64,000 nucleotides of DNA from Acidiferrobacterales bacterium (GTDB lineage: Bacteria; Pseudomonadota; Gammaproteobacteria; Arenicellales; Poriferihabitantaceae). Under the pieces are notes generated by a model, which saw only the letters and a list, made by a program, of their open reading frames with translations, ran no database searches and was not told the DNA's origin. Position 1 is the stretch's first letter. Every line of letters starts with the position of its first letter. Where the stretch lies: assembly GCA_019633985.1 (NCBI GenBank), contig JAHQWE010000075.1:1-64000 (forward strand). Reading direction: 5' to 3'. The position numbers and the translations under genes were made by a program. Positions 24,404 to 33,213 of the stretch are shown piece after piece.

Positions 24404-25393
24404 ATGAGTTCCGCTGCCATTGTTACCACTCTGAAAAATCAAGGAGCTTCCCTCCTAACCTTCGTTGAGTATCATCTGGCAATTGGATTTAGCAAAATCT
24501 ATTTGATGTTTGACGATCCAGAAGATCCGGATCAACACCTAGTATCCCGGATTCCGGGTGTCGAAGTATCGTTATGCGATGACCAAATTCGTGAAAAATG
24601 GAAGACCTTACATAAATATCAAAAGTATGGCGCGCACATCGATATGGAGGTTCGTGCGCGGCAAACACTGAACGCGGAATTGGCAATGCAATACGCACTT
24701 TCGGACGGTATGAACTGGTTGCTGCATATCGATTCTGATGAACTGTTTTGGATATCCGATTCAACTATCCACCCGCATTTGGACCGATTGGGAGAAATCG
24801 GTCTGGTATCCGTTAAATACCATAACTTCGAAGCGATACCCGAGAAAGAAAACATTGAAAACTGCTTCCTCGAAGTGAACACGTTTAAAAAACCTAGCAA
24901 ACTGCTCACCAAGCAGGGAATTGATCGCAACAACTTATGGCCGAGCAATCGAAAATATTTCAATTTTTACTCGAATGGGAAAAGCATGTGCCAGGTCAGA
25001 GAAGACATGGTACCAGGAGATGTTCACAAATGGAGCAGCAAAACAGAGCATATTTTTACATCCAGTTTTTACCATCCAGCCATATTGCATTACTCCTGTT
25101 GCGGGTACCAGAATTTCGAAAATAAGTTTAAGAAATTGATTGATAATGGAAGCACCGGAGTAGAGTTTGGCGTGGCGATTAAGGATAACGGTTTTACTCT
25201 GGATCACGACGCCATTACGGCATTCCGGCAAGGTGATGAATCAGCGGCAAGAGACATCTATCGTAACCGCGTTATGTTGCCACCAGAGGAAATCAAATTT
25301 TTTGAGGAGCGTGGTCTCATCGAACGTTGCCATATTGGCTCAAGAATTGAATCAGTCCTACCTACATCAAGCCAGCCGTCGTTAAAACACTAA
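24404..25393 (+). CDS. Glycosyltransferase family 2/92-like protein (PF13704 type)
   Basis: A 329-aa GT-A-fold transferase. The N-terminus VTTLKNQGASLLTFVEYHLAIGFSKIYLMFDD is typical of the Glyco_tranf_2_4 group, and the metal-binding DxD is in WLLHIDSDELFW at about residues 106-117. The C-terminal half includes a histidine/cysteine-rich segment (HYSCCGYQNFENKFKKL). It probably transfers a sugar in surface-glycan synthesis. It stands apart from the 3.7-7 kb glycan genes. No SD is visible; instead an 11-base direct repeat runs up to the start. It is convergent with the M24 gene, with one base between the stops. Confidence 0.82.
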   Translation: MSSAAIVTTLKNQGASLLTFVEYHLAIGFSKIYLMFDDPEDPDQHLVSRIPGVEVSLCDDQIREKWKTLHKYQKYGAHIDMEVRARQTLNAELAMQYALSDGMNWLLHIDSDELFWISDSTIHPHLDRLGEIGLVSVKYHNFEAIPEKENIENCFLEVNTFKKPSKLLTKQGIDRNNLWPSNRKYFNFYSNGKSMCQVREDMVPGDVHKWSSKTEHIFTSSFYHPAILHYSCCGYQNFENKFKKLIDNGSTGVEFGVAIKDNGFTLDHDAITAFRQGDESAARDIYRNRVMLPPEEIKFFEERGLIERCHIGSRIESVLPTSSQPSLKH

Positions 25394-25394
25394 T

Positions 25395-26612
25395 TCAGCC
25401 CAATAGTTTTTCTTCGAAAGGAAACTGAGTGATCAGATCATATCCATTTTCTGTTACCACCACCTGTTGTTCGAGCTTGACGCCATTTGACTCACCGACT
25501 GCGCCCATATAGCTCTCAACGCACACTACCATGCCCACCTCAAGCTCGCCCTCGTAGGGGTTCTCACCTCTAAATCCTGGATTAATTCTGGGGTATTCGT
25601 CGGTCATACCTACCCCATGTAACAAACAGGTATATGCGTTTTCATGAAACTCTTCCTCGACCGGATAAGCAAGTTCCTGAAATTCTTGGAACGTCATCCC
25701 AGGGCGAACTAGATTGAGGTTGTGTTCGATTTCAGCATACGCGAGTTGATAGAGTTGCTTTTGCCTTTTGGTTGGCGCTTTGGGCCCGCAATGCAGTGTT
25801 CTTGAAAGATCCGCAAAGTATCCATTCGGTCCAATCATATCTGTATCAAATCCCAGCAGATCCCCGGAAGCCAACTTGCGCGGAGATGCCTCCTGGTACC
25901 AGGGGTTTATTCTCGGCCCGGAAACAAGCGCACGACCATCGTGCCAGTCACCGTCGTTGACACAGTTGGTGTAGTTAAGCAGCGCCCATAACTCCAGCTC
26001 ACTGACACCGGGTTGCAGTGCATCTGAAATCGCTGCAGCACCGCGCTCAGCTACGGCCATCGCATGACGAATGCAGTGAATTTCATCCACATTTTTAATG
26101 GTGCGGGCTCGCTCTGAGATTCGGACCCCGTCAATGACTTCCAGCTCTTTATTGTTCGCAGCCAAGGTAACAGAGGGATTGACATACTCGATTGCTACTT
26201 TGCGCCCTGAACATCCAGCGGAAACAAGTGACTCAAGCATATCGCCAACCAGTTTATCGGCATACCAGTCTAGACTATCCCCACCATCGAAAAAAGAAAT
26301 GGCTCTGCCAACCCGACACTCGATCCCAGGTGTCGCTTGTTGATAGGCATTAAAAAGTACCGGTGATGCATCCTGAAACAAAAACAGGTACGTGGTGGGA
26401 ATATGTGACTGGAACAATGCATAGTTTCGATATCCAATGGCATATCGCAAACTGATTGGGCTGACCAGCATTAATAGGTCGACATCCTCGCGCTGCATTT
26501 CACGCTGCAGCCGACCCATCCTCCAGCCAAACAGTCTTTCCTGATCGACTTGCATCAAATCCGATTCTAAGGCCAATGACTCTCGATTCGACTCTGGTAA
26601 AAACGATGGCAT
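25395..26612 (-). CDS. M24-family metalloenzyme, DddP-like (candidate DMSP lyase)
   Basis: A 405-aa pita-bread-fold protein of the creatinase/prolidase M24 family. The metal ligands are Asp256, Asp258, Asp268, His332, Glu366 and Glu381. Their spacing (2, 10, 64, 34, 15) is almost the same as I recall for the DMSP lyase DddP (295/297/307/371/406/421). Surrounding phrases also agree with DddP: SGPRINPWYQE, FDTDMIGPNGYFADLSR, LHGVGMTDEYP and VKLEQQVVVTENGY. DddP cleaves dimethylsulfoniopropionate to dimethyl sulfide and acrylate. A peptidase or other M24 activity remains possible, and gammaproteobacterial relatives are untested to my knowledge. No acrylate-degradation gene is adjacent. Confidence 0.72.
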   Translation of the reverse strand: MPSFLPESNRESLALESDLMQVDQERLFGWRMGRLQREMQREDVDLLMLVSPISLRYAIGYRNYALFQSHIPTTYLFLFQDASPVLFNAYQQATPGIECRVGRAISFFDGGDSLDWYADKLVGDMLESLVSAGCSGRKVAIEYVNPSVTLAANNKELEVIDGVRISERARTIKNVDEIHCIRHAMAVAERGAAAISDALQPGVSELELWALLNYTNCVNDGDWHDGRALVSGPRINPWYQEASPRKLASGDLLGFDTDMIGPNGYFADLSRTLHCGPKAPTKRQKQLYQLAYAEIEHNLNLVRPGMTFQEFQELAYPVEEEFHENAYTCLLHGVGMTDEYPRINPGFRGENPYEGELEVGMVVCVESYMGAVGESNGVKLEQQVVVTENGYDLITQFPFEEKLLG

Positions 26613-27092
26613 ATTGAAGGCGACTGGTCAGACTGCAATGGTATCCAGTTGGGAAAAGCTATCCGTAGAACACGTGTAGATTACCCCAAGATTTGCCATA
26701 TTTCTTAGCCCAACGGGTTTATTTTTTTCACCACATTGCGCCGCTGGGATGGTACCTACCGGCAATTTGAAGAGCAATGCATTTCAATAGATTTGTAGAT
26801 TCGCACGGGGTGGTTTGTAGACACTCTAACCGCGATTATTTTGAGATAAGAGATAATACTGTAAAGCGTGACCGTCGATTCGGCGAATCCTACCGCTTTC
26901 TTAACAATCTTAGTTAACCCATGTAGATTGGAGTTGATCCAAGAATCATGGGATTTGGTTTAAAGTGCTTGCCTGATTATCTTCGACAAGCACCTGATTA
27001 AGCCAAACCTTAAAGTCCAAGCTGAGGGGTCAAGATATAACGTATACAAATTTCCCGGGCGAAGCTTCTGTCTCCACCCGGGATGTAAAAGC
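26613..27092. other. 480-base gene-free stretch
   Basis: It holds the promoter region of the M24 gene and the 3' region of the Cache-HAMP gene. There is an inverted repeat GTGCTTG/CAAGCAC (26965-26971, 26987-26993) that overlaps two direct CCTGATTA copies. A hairpin with CCCGGG arms (27054-27059, 27077-27082) may terminate the Cache-HAMP transcript on the minus strand, although its T-run is poor. No ORF with a credible start was seen. Confidence 0.45.
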
Positions 27093-28478
27093 CTATGCTG
27101 CCTTTCTTGGTTTAGTTTTTTGCATACGTTCAATGATAATTCGAACGCTGGTTTTCAATCGATCGACGGATTTAGCCAAATCGCCAATTTCATCTTTCCG
27201 ACTGACTTCATCTACCGGCGCTGTCAGATTCTTACCGTGACTAATCTCATCGGCAACCCGGGCCAATCGGTTGATTGGTTCCGCAATGTTTTTCGCCAAA
27301 AAGTAAGAGAGAAAAATTGCTAAAGTTAAAAATATAAAGGAAACAATCATGACATTCACGATCAAACGCTCGATCTGCTGATCAATTTCCTTTTGCTTAA
27401 CTTGAATATCCTTATCAATGTTGTCTAGGTATGCTCCAGAGCCAATAATCCATCCAGTGGGTTCGTGCAATCGCACATAGGATACTTTTTCTGTTCGCTC
27501 CGTTAATCCATTCTCCGTGGGCTTCGGCCATAAATAATCGACATAACCTTCTCTGTCCGCATCTCCCGTCACTTCTCGAAACGCCACAAACAGGTTTTTA
27601 TTAACTCCTTGCGCATTGTTGTACTTGGGGTCATCCAACACCTTCCCGTCTAATGATGGAATGGTTGGATGCATTACCATTTTTGGAAAGGGTGTTGCGG
27701 TATCGTTGATCCAAAAGTAGCCTGTGCCGTTTGCATATCGCATTGCTTTGATCGATTCCTTGATGCGGTTTTCTGTCTCTGCTCGTGCATCATCAATATA
27801 GATTCCTGTTCCCAGAATCCAGCCCCAATCCTGGTATCGTCTAACATAAGACAGTTTCGGCTCTTCTTCTGTTAGACCTTCCTTGGTTGGCTTTGGCCAA
27901 AGATAGTCTACATATCCGTCTTTGCCGTTTTCCGTAATATCGACAAAAGCAGTAAACAGATTCTTTCTGATTCCTAGCGCGTTATTGTATTTAACGTCAT
28001 TGAGAATTTTTCCATCCAACGCGGGTACTGTTGGATGCATGATCATTCGCGGATAGGGTTTTCCGACATCGTTGATCCAGATATATCCTGTTCCACCATC
28101 AAATCGAAGTTGCTTGATTTCCGCCATCGCTCTTTGTTTGGCTTCGGAAAGAGGAATCTGTCCATTTTTAGCCGCCCGCTGATAGCGATTAATAATGGTC
28201 TCACCAGTATTGATGATATCGTGCAGTTGACGCTCGTAGTAGCGACTTAAATACTCGAGATCATTGAGGTTTTGAAAGTTTTTGTCTACCGTCTCGTAGG
28301 CGACATCGACAAGATCTTTCAGCTGCAGTTTGGTCGTTTGAATAGCATCTACCCGATACTCTTTAAGTGTTTCCTGCCCCCTGGACTTGATATTTGTAAC
28401 GCTGAGAAGCGTCAGTAGAATCCCCGGTATTACCAAAAATAGCGATATAAATAGCGTGATTTTTGCTCTTATTTTCAT
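27093..28478 (-). CDS. Double-Cache, HAMP membrane receptor without output domain
   Basis: A 461-aa receptor-like protein. It has an N-terminal helix (about 7-28), a long helical linker, and two consecutive sCache-type domains in the periplasm. Each carries the pattern GTGYIWIND / GTGYFWIND, then MHPTVPALDGK / MHPTIPSLDGK, and then GYVDYLWPKP, so the second is an internal duplication of the first. A second membrane helix (about 375-395) and a HAMP domain (NIAEPINRLARVADEIS) follow. The chain ends about 25 residues after HAMP, with no chemoreceptor, kinase or cyclase domain. It may signal through a partner. Ligands of this Cache type are often small organic acids. Confidence 0.88.
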   Translation of the reverse strand: MKIRAKITLFISLFLVIPGILLTLLSVTNIKSRGQETLKEYRVDAIQTTKLQLKDLVDVAYETVDKNFQNLNDLEYLSRYYERQLHDIINTGETIINRYQRAAKNGQIPLSEAKQRAMAEIKQLRFDGGTGYIWINDVGKPYPRMIMHPTVPALDGKILNDVKYNNALGIRKNLFTAFVDITENGKDGYVDYLWPKPTKEGLTEEEPKLSYVRRYQDWGWILGTGIYIDDARAETENRIKESIKAMRYANGTGYFWINDTATPFPKMVMHPTIPSLDGKVLDDPKYNNAQGVNKNLFVAFREVTGDADREGYVDYLWPKPTENGLTERTEKVSYVRLHEPTGWIIGSGAYLDNIDKDIQVKQKEIDQQIERLIVNVMIVSFIFLTLAIFLSYFLAKNIAEPINRLARVADEISHGKNLTAPVDEVSRKDEIGDLAKSVDRLKTSVRIIIERMQKTKPRKAA

Positions 28479-28859
28479 AGTTCTAGATAAGAATTGAATG
28501 TAAACGTGTTGACCGCCACCCAGCGCATGCGTGTCGATATGAACAACCCAAAGTAGAGGTTTATCGGCTTATTATTTCGATAAATGAGGACGCGTGCTGA
28601 ATACGCGCTAGTGCGATCTTTACCGGCTCTTTCGGCCAGTTTAGAAAGAAACTGATGGACCCCCTGTTTATTCAGGGCTCTTTGTTATTATTAGTGGCCC
28701 CAATACGACTAAATTATAGTGATTTTAGTACTCAAAGCAATGGAACTTGCGCCATTCAGTGATCATTTTGATGCACTTACACACGCGCTGACAAAAGCAT
28801 TTCCCATTTTTTCTCAAAATAGTTCGAGAATGTTTTGATTAATGTCCCCCACTTCGGAA
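28479..28859. other. 381-base gene-free stretch with small hairpins
   Basis: Two short stem-loops occur: CAGTTT/AAACTG (28637-28642, 28649-28654) and CCCTG/CAGGG (28662-28666, 28673-28677), the latter followed by CTCTTTGTTATTATT. The second could be a weak plus-strand terminator, but no plus-strand gene precedes it. No ORF is supported. Confidence 0.3.
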
Positions 28860-29480
28860 TCAATCCAATCGTTGAAAGACAATCGCCTTCAAATGCCTGA
28901 CAAAGCGATTCCCCGCTGGCATATCCAGCAACTCACCCTGTGAAATGCCGCTTCCGCACCATTGCCGAGCTAAGTCAATGATTTCTTCTGCACTCGCGCC
29001 GAAGGGATCCAGCTGGGTCGCTCCAGGTTCTTCATGCAGCTTTGAATGCTCGATAAATAACAGTCCTCCAATCCGCAAAGAATTTACCCAGCTCGTGAAG
29101 CTTTTCTCTGGATCATAAGAGTGATCAAAAGAGTTGGAATAGACGAAGTCCAGCTTGATCAAATCAGGATGTGGTTCGTGAAAATCCCATTGAATGGTGT
29201 TTGGAAACTGAGACGCCGTATCGGAAATTTCTGTTCCGATCACCTCGATGCCTAGGGATTCAGAAAACCACTTTTGCTCAAACCCTTGCCGCGTGCCATG
29301 ACAAACGCCTTTGGCCACTTCGCCCAATTGGGATTGAATATACTCCGCAAGGAATCGAATATTCTGCTCGGCTACCCAACAAAAATCCAGTTTTGACTTA
29401 TTGCCCCAAGTCTGGATTTCCACATACTTGTCGTAGTCAAAATTGCCGTTTTGATCTTCGTACTTGTGCAGTTTACTCAC
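28860..29480 (-). CDS. Class I SAM-dependent methyltransferase-like protein
   Basis: A 206-aa protein with a partial Rossmann methyltransferase pattern. A glycine-bearing first strand/loop GVCHGTRQGFEQKWF is followed by an acidic second strand IEVIGTEISDTA. Then come LDFVYSNSFDHSYDPEKSF, like 'D.V.....L.H..D....', and RIGGLLFIEHSK. This suits a small-molecule or glycan methyltransferase of the Methyltransf_11 type, although the first glycine motif is atypical. It is cytoplasmic with no signal. Neighbours do not show a pathway. Confidence 0.65.
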   Translation of the reverse strand: MSKLHKYEDQNGNFDYDKYVEIQTWGNKSKLDFCWVAEQNIRFLAEYIQSQLGEVAKGVCHGTRQGFEQKWFSESLGIEVIGTEISDTASQFPNTIQWDFHEPHPDLIKLDFVYSNSFDHSYDPEKSFTSWVNSLRIGGLLFIEHSKLHEEPGATQLDPFGASAEEIIDLARQWCGSGISQGELLDMPAGNRFVRHLKAIVFQRLD

Positions 29481-29546
29481 GTCACTTTCCTATGTTCTGC
29501 AATTTTGGAAATATATCATCACCATTGCAGAAAATGAGCGTTTGAT

Positions 29547-30506
29547 TCAAAGCTTGCTTAGTCTGTTTTGAGTTAGATTGTTGACCTGGGAAAGTATGGT
29601 AGTTGTGACAAGTTCAGGCTGATCCAAATGGGGGTAGTGACCGCTGTCTATCGCAATCACATGATCTGAATTGCCCAAACGCTTCTGTAAATCCATTTGC
29701 ATTTCGCTCCACTTCGCGGCGATCAAGCCCGTCTCTCCGCTTGCGGCAATGGCTAACGGACTACGGGAAATGACAGTAACAGGCACTCCCGGTAAACTTG
29801 AAATCGCCCGAACCTCATCGGCACTGCGCCGAAACTGTCGCATTTCATTCTGGATAGCAAAACGGGTTTCGAATCGATTCAAATGATTCAAAGCGACTGA
29901 CTCAAACTGAGGTGGGAAATTCTTTGGGAGACGCGGAGCGATTTCAGACCGACGAGTAATAGTTCGCGCCTTTCTTTCTCTCGCATGGCGCGGTCGTTTC
30001 TGCAGAAACTGAAACATATTTTCGTGAGAAGCATCGACCAAAACGAGGCTCGCTACCTCATCCGCATGTTCGTGGGCAAACAAACGAATAATATGCCCCC
30101 CTAGTGAGTGGCCGACCATCACATAAGGTCCGGACTCACCACTCTCAGAGAGCAGAGTGTGCAGATCCCTTGCAATGGTTTTGGCGTTACGCGGTGCGGT
30201 CGACAGCTCGCTCCAACCATACCCGGGTCTGTCATAGCTACAAACTCTCGTAAACTGTGAAAGCTGATTCTGAACGCCAGCCCACTCCAGTGAAAAACCT
30301 CCCAATCCAGCTTCCAGCACAACAACTGGAGAACCAGCACCTGTGCAATGCAAATGCACTTGGTGTCCATTTACCTTAATAAATTGACCAGGTGGATCAG
30401 TGTCCGCCATCGCTGTTTTCCCAGACAATAGGCAGACGAGCACCATGCCCATTAAGCGTGCGCGCACAGCACCACGTCTGGCCTTTATAGGGCTGATAAC
30501 ATACAT
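29547..30506 (-). CDS. Exported α/β-hydrolase
   Basis: A 319-aa α/β-hydrolase with an N-terminal hydrophobic segment (about residues 18-35) that reads as a signal peptide or anchor. The catalytic nucleophile is Ser134 in VGHSLGGHI, the oxyanion region is VVLEAGLGGFSLEW, and the histidine is in IDSGHYPHL near the C-terminus. The fold and YDRPGYGWS segment match esterases and haloperoxidase-like hydrolases. It probably hydrolyses an ester in the periplasm. Two Arg-rich helices lie in the cap region. The substrate is unknown and it appears monocistronic. Confidence 0.88.
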   Translation of the reverse strand: MYVISPIKARRGAVRARLMGMVLVCLLSGKTAMADTDPPGQFIKVNGHQVHLHCTGAGSPVVVLEAGLGGFSLEWAGVQNQLSQFTRVCSYDRPGYGWSELSTAPRNAKTIARDLHTLLSESGESGPYVMVGHSLGGHIIRLFAHEHADEVASLVLVDASHENMFQFLQKRPRHARERKARTITRRSEIAPRLPKNFPPQFESVALNHLNRFETRFAIQNEMRQFRRSADEVRAISSLPGVPVTVISRSPLAIAASGETGLIAAKWSEMQMDLQKRLGNSDHVIAIDSGHYPHLDQPELVTTTILSQVNNLTQNRLSKL

Positions 30507-30999
30507 TTTCGCAACCTCCGAATACTGTCGGTTCAGTAGTACTAAACTCTCGATTCACCGTGCGCCCCAAGAATTGATTTATATATTTTTAGACGGAGTT
30601 GTCTTTCACACAGCCCAAGTAATTTAGCACATCAATGTGAACTGACCCTAAATTCTGTCCATACATTCAAAAATGGACTCCTGTCGCAATGAGATAAATT
30701 TGGTTTCGCCTTACCTCAAGCAATGATCACATTTTTTCAAAATTTGAGGCTATTTGGAGGGAATTTTTTCACGTAGGCGACGTGAATGGTTACTTATCAG
30801 GTCGTGCCAATTTCTTGATCACGCCAAACTTTTTGAAAGGTAGACACACTTCCGCCAGATTGCGAAAAGAAACTGGCAAGTCGCAAGAGAGACCAAGTCA
30901 CATCCTTAGTGAGCCACTGCCCCTCACACTTGTCCTACATCTATTGCACGCGAGGTTTCGCGTTGTTAGCAGCGATAATCCAAACAAAAACTGAGTTTC
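30507..30999. other. 493-base gene-free stretch
   Basis: It contains the promoter region of the α/β-hydrolase gene and the region after the SDR-FAD fusion gene. A GTG-initiated frame at 30782-30994 codes for 70 residues without family features and with a poorly placed GGAGGG, so it is not called. No strong hairpin or repeat was seen. Confidence 0.3.
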
Positions 31000-33213
31000 T
31001 TAGCTTTTCCCGCTTAACAGGTTGGAAAAATATTGATTCAGAAATCTTCCCTTAGGATCCAGCTCTGATCTGACTTGCCAAAAGTCGCTGACTCTTGAAC
31101 CAAAAGCTTTTTCAACCTGATTCTGAGTCAACCATTTGGACTGATTGAAAAGTGGTACTCCATGATGATCAGAACAAAATTGATTATAAGCATGAAGAAA
31201 ATCATCCCAGCCGGGGCCGCCAGTATGTACCGGATCCAGAGTCATCACGGTACCCTCCCAAGAATAGGAAAAAAAGGGATTGGTATCCTTGCGAATTCGA
31301 TAGCCAACGTTAAGCATGTTACACCTGAACCCATATCCCTCGTAGTACTCTTGACAGAACGCATAATAGGCTTTGAGGGTAGAAGCGATGCTGTCTTCTG
31401 GAAATGCCCATATGCTAAATGTGTATTTGGTGAAGCCCTTTTGTTCGGGATACCGAATGATCTGATCGGTAGCAATTGTCTTTTCGTTGCGAAGTAAAAG
31501 ACAAACCGCCCGCCGAACGACAGCGTAAAACCCATCGATCAGCGCATATTTGAGTTGGTTATTACCGACCCATTGACTGATAGCGTTGCCCCACGCAGGC
31601 GCAATCGTCTTCCAAAATAGATTTCGAACAGGCCATACCCAGCGATTGGTTGCCGGAATATTACTCTCCGCATATCGCCTAAACTCTACTGTTAATTTAT
31701 TTTGAAAAGGAAAAAGATAGTACATGATCGAGTCGCCCTTCTCTTTCAACGTCGGAAGTGCTTTTTCGAATTCTTCAACTCGATATGTCTTGTGAAACAC
31801 CTTCATTGCACGCATTGGTCGAATCTGAAAAGTAGTTTCGACAATCACCCCAAATAGTCCATAACTAGATCGAACTTTCTGAAGCAGTTGGGGCTGACTC
31901 TCATCAATCCTCTGCAAATTACCCGATGCATTCACCATTTTTACCGCGATACAGTAAGAACATACTTGACCAAATTCTCCAGGCATGGAAGCATCTTTGG
32001 TGCCAGTAGATGCCGCACTCCCCATCGTCAGGTTACCGATTTCTACGTTGACATAAAACTGCAGCCCGTGCTCTCGTAACTTTCTTGCAACGTCAATATA
32101 TAGTGCGCCTGCTTCGACAGTTACAGTTAAATTGTCGCGATCTATTTCTACCACCCGATCCATTTTTCGGGTAATCACCAGGGTACCACCATCGGCGACC
32201 CCGCAATGTGTGGTCGAATGTCGAGAACCCGCCGGCCTGATGGGGCTTGGGTACTGATCGGAATCTTTCACAATACGGCAAATTTCCTCTACCGATGAGG
32301 GAAGAACAGCTTTACCGGCATTAAGAGATATACTCTCTTCCCAGTTTGTCCACCTAGAGCCGCCTTCCAGATTTTTGTTTCCAGCCCGGTTAGCAGTGGG
32401 TTGATATAAACCAAGAAGCTTAAATACAGAGACAGAAGTTCGCGGAAAGCAGCGGTAGTTAAACGCGCAAAAACGCAACAGCCAAGAGGGTTTAATTTCG
32501 CGTTTATTGCTAGCTATCGCATCCAGGACAAATTCGGCTGCTTGCGCGGCACTGGAAGTTGGAAAGTATTGCGACACTTTGGGCAACCAGTTTCCGTCTG
32601 TCTGATTCCGTCTTATGTATTCTGTATCTACCCAGGCAGGGCAAACTGTCTTTACTCTCACTCCGTCAGCCGCGACCTCATCATCAAGGGCCCTCGTGAA
32701 ACTGAGCATCCCACTCCTCGACGCTGTATAGGACGCCATCCACGGCAAATCGAAGTACGCGGCTGGTCCTATTAAATTGATGATTCGCCCTCTATGGTTA
32801 CCTTTCATCATTGGCAAAACACCGCGACTTAAGACAACTGCCGCCTGGAAAGGCACCTTCAGTGGATCCCTAACCTCGTCAAGCGTTAATGAATCTAGCG
32901 GACCAAATTTTCCTACACCAGCGCAATTCACCAAAATATCTATTCTAGGGAAGCGTTGTATCAATTGATTGACGAGTGCATCCAACTCGGCATCTTTGGA
33001 CAAGTCACAAGGAAAGCTCTCGACCAGATACTCCGCGTTAAGCAATTGACTATGCACTTCTTCCAACTCTATGGATGGTCGTGCGATCAAAATTACCTTG
33101 CTGCCTTTCCTTGCCAGCGCCCATGCTGTTTCCCGTCCAATACCGCGGGATGCCCCTGTCACCACAGCCACAGAGTCTGTATAAGAGTACTGTCCTTTAT
33201 CCATGAGCCACAT
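31000..33213 (-). CDS. Fusion of a degenerate SDR domain with an FAD-linked (VAO-type) oxidase
   Basis: A 737-aa two-enzyme fusion. Residues 12-270 are a short-chain dehydrogenase: TGASRGIG at 19-26 and NCAG at 96-99. The catalytic pair is altered: the YxxxK motif reads Tyr162-x3-Arg166, and the usual Ser position (149) is Gly. Residues 285-735 are an FAD_binding_4 oxidase of the aldonolactone-oxidase/DprE1-like class, with IRPAGSRHSTTHC (His possibly for covalent FAD), VTVEAGALYIDVARKL and MGSAASTGTKDAS. The fusion suggests channelled oxidation and reduction of one alcohol or sugar lipid. The gene overlaps the upstream thioester-reductase-like SDR gene by 17 bases, so they are one operon. 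Confidence 0.85.
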   Translation of the reverse strand: MWLMDKGQYSYTDSVAVVTGASRGIGRETAWALARKGSKVILIARPSIELEEVHSQLLNAEYLVESFPCDLSKDAELDALVNQLIQRFPRIDILVNCAGVGKFGPLDSLTLDEVRDPLKVPFQAAVVLSRGVLPMMKGNHRGRIINLIGPAAYFDLPWMASYTASRSGMLSFTRALDDEVAADGVRVKTVCPAWVDTEYIRRNQTDGNWLPKVSQYFPTSSAAQAAEFVLDAIASNKREIKPSWLLRFCAFNYRCFPRTSVSVFKLLGLYQPTANRAGNKNLEGGSRWTNWEESISLNAGKAVLPSSVEEICRIVKDSDQYPSPIRPAGSRHSTTHCGVADGGTLVITRKMDRVVEIDRDNLTVTVEAGALYIDVARKLREHGLQFYVNVEIGNLTMGSAASTGTKDASMPGEFGQVCSYCIAVKMVNASGNLQRIDESQPQLLQKVRSSYGLFGVIVETTFQIRPMRAMKVFHKTYRVEEFEKALPTLKEKGDSIMYYLFPFQNKLTVEFRRYAESNIPATNRWVWPVRNLFWKTIAPAWGNAISQWVGNNQLKYALIDGFYAVVRRAVCLLLRNEKTIATDQIIRYPEQKGFTKYTFSIWAFPEDSIASTLKAYYAFCQEYYEGYGFRCNMLNVGYRIRKDTNPFFSYSWEGTVMTLDPVHTGGPGWDDFLHAYNQFCSDHHGVPLFNQSKWLTQNQVEKAFGSRVSDFWQVRSELDPKGRFLNQYFSNLLSGKS

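Noticed and set aside
30782-30994. 70-codon GTG-initiated frame
   Set aside because: The nearby GGAGGG is more than 20 bases from the start and the product has no recognisable feature.
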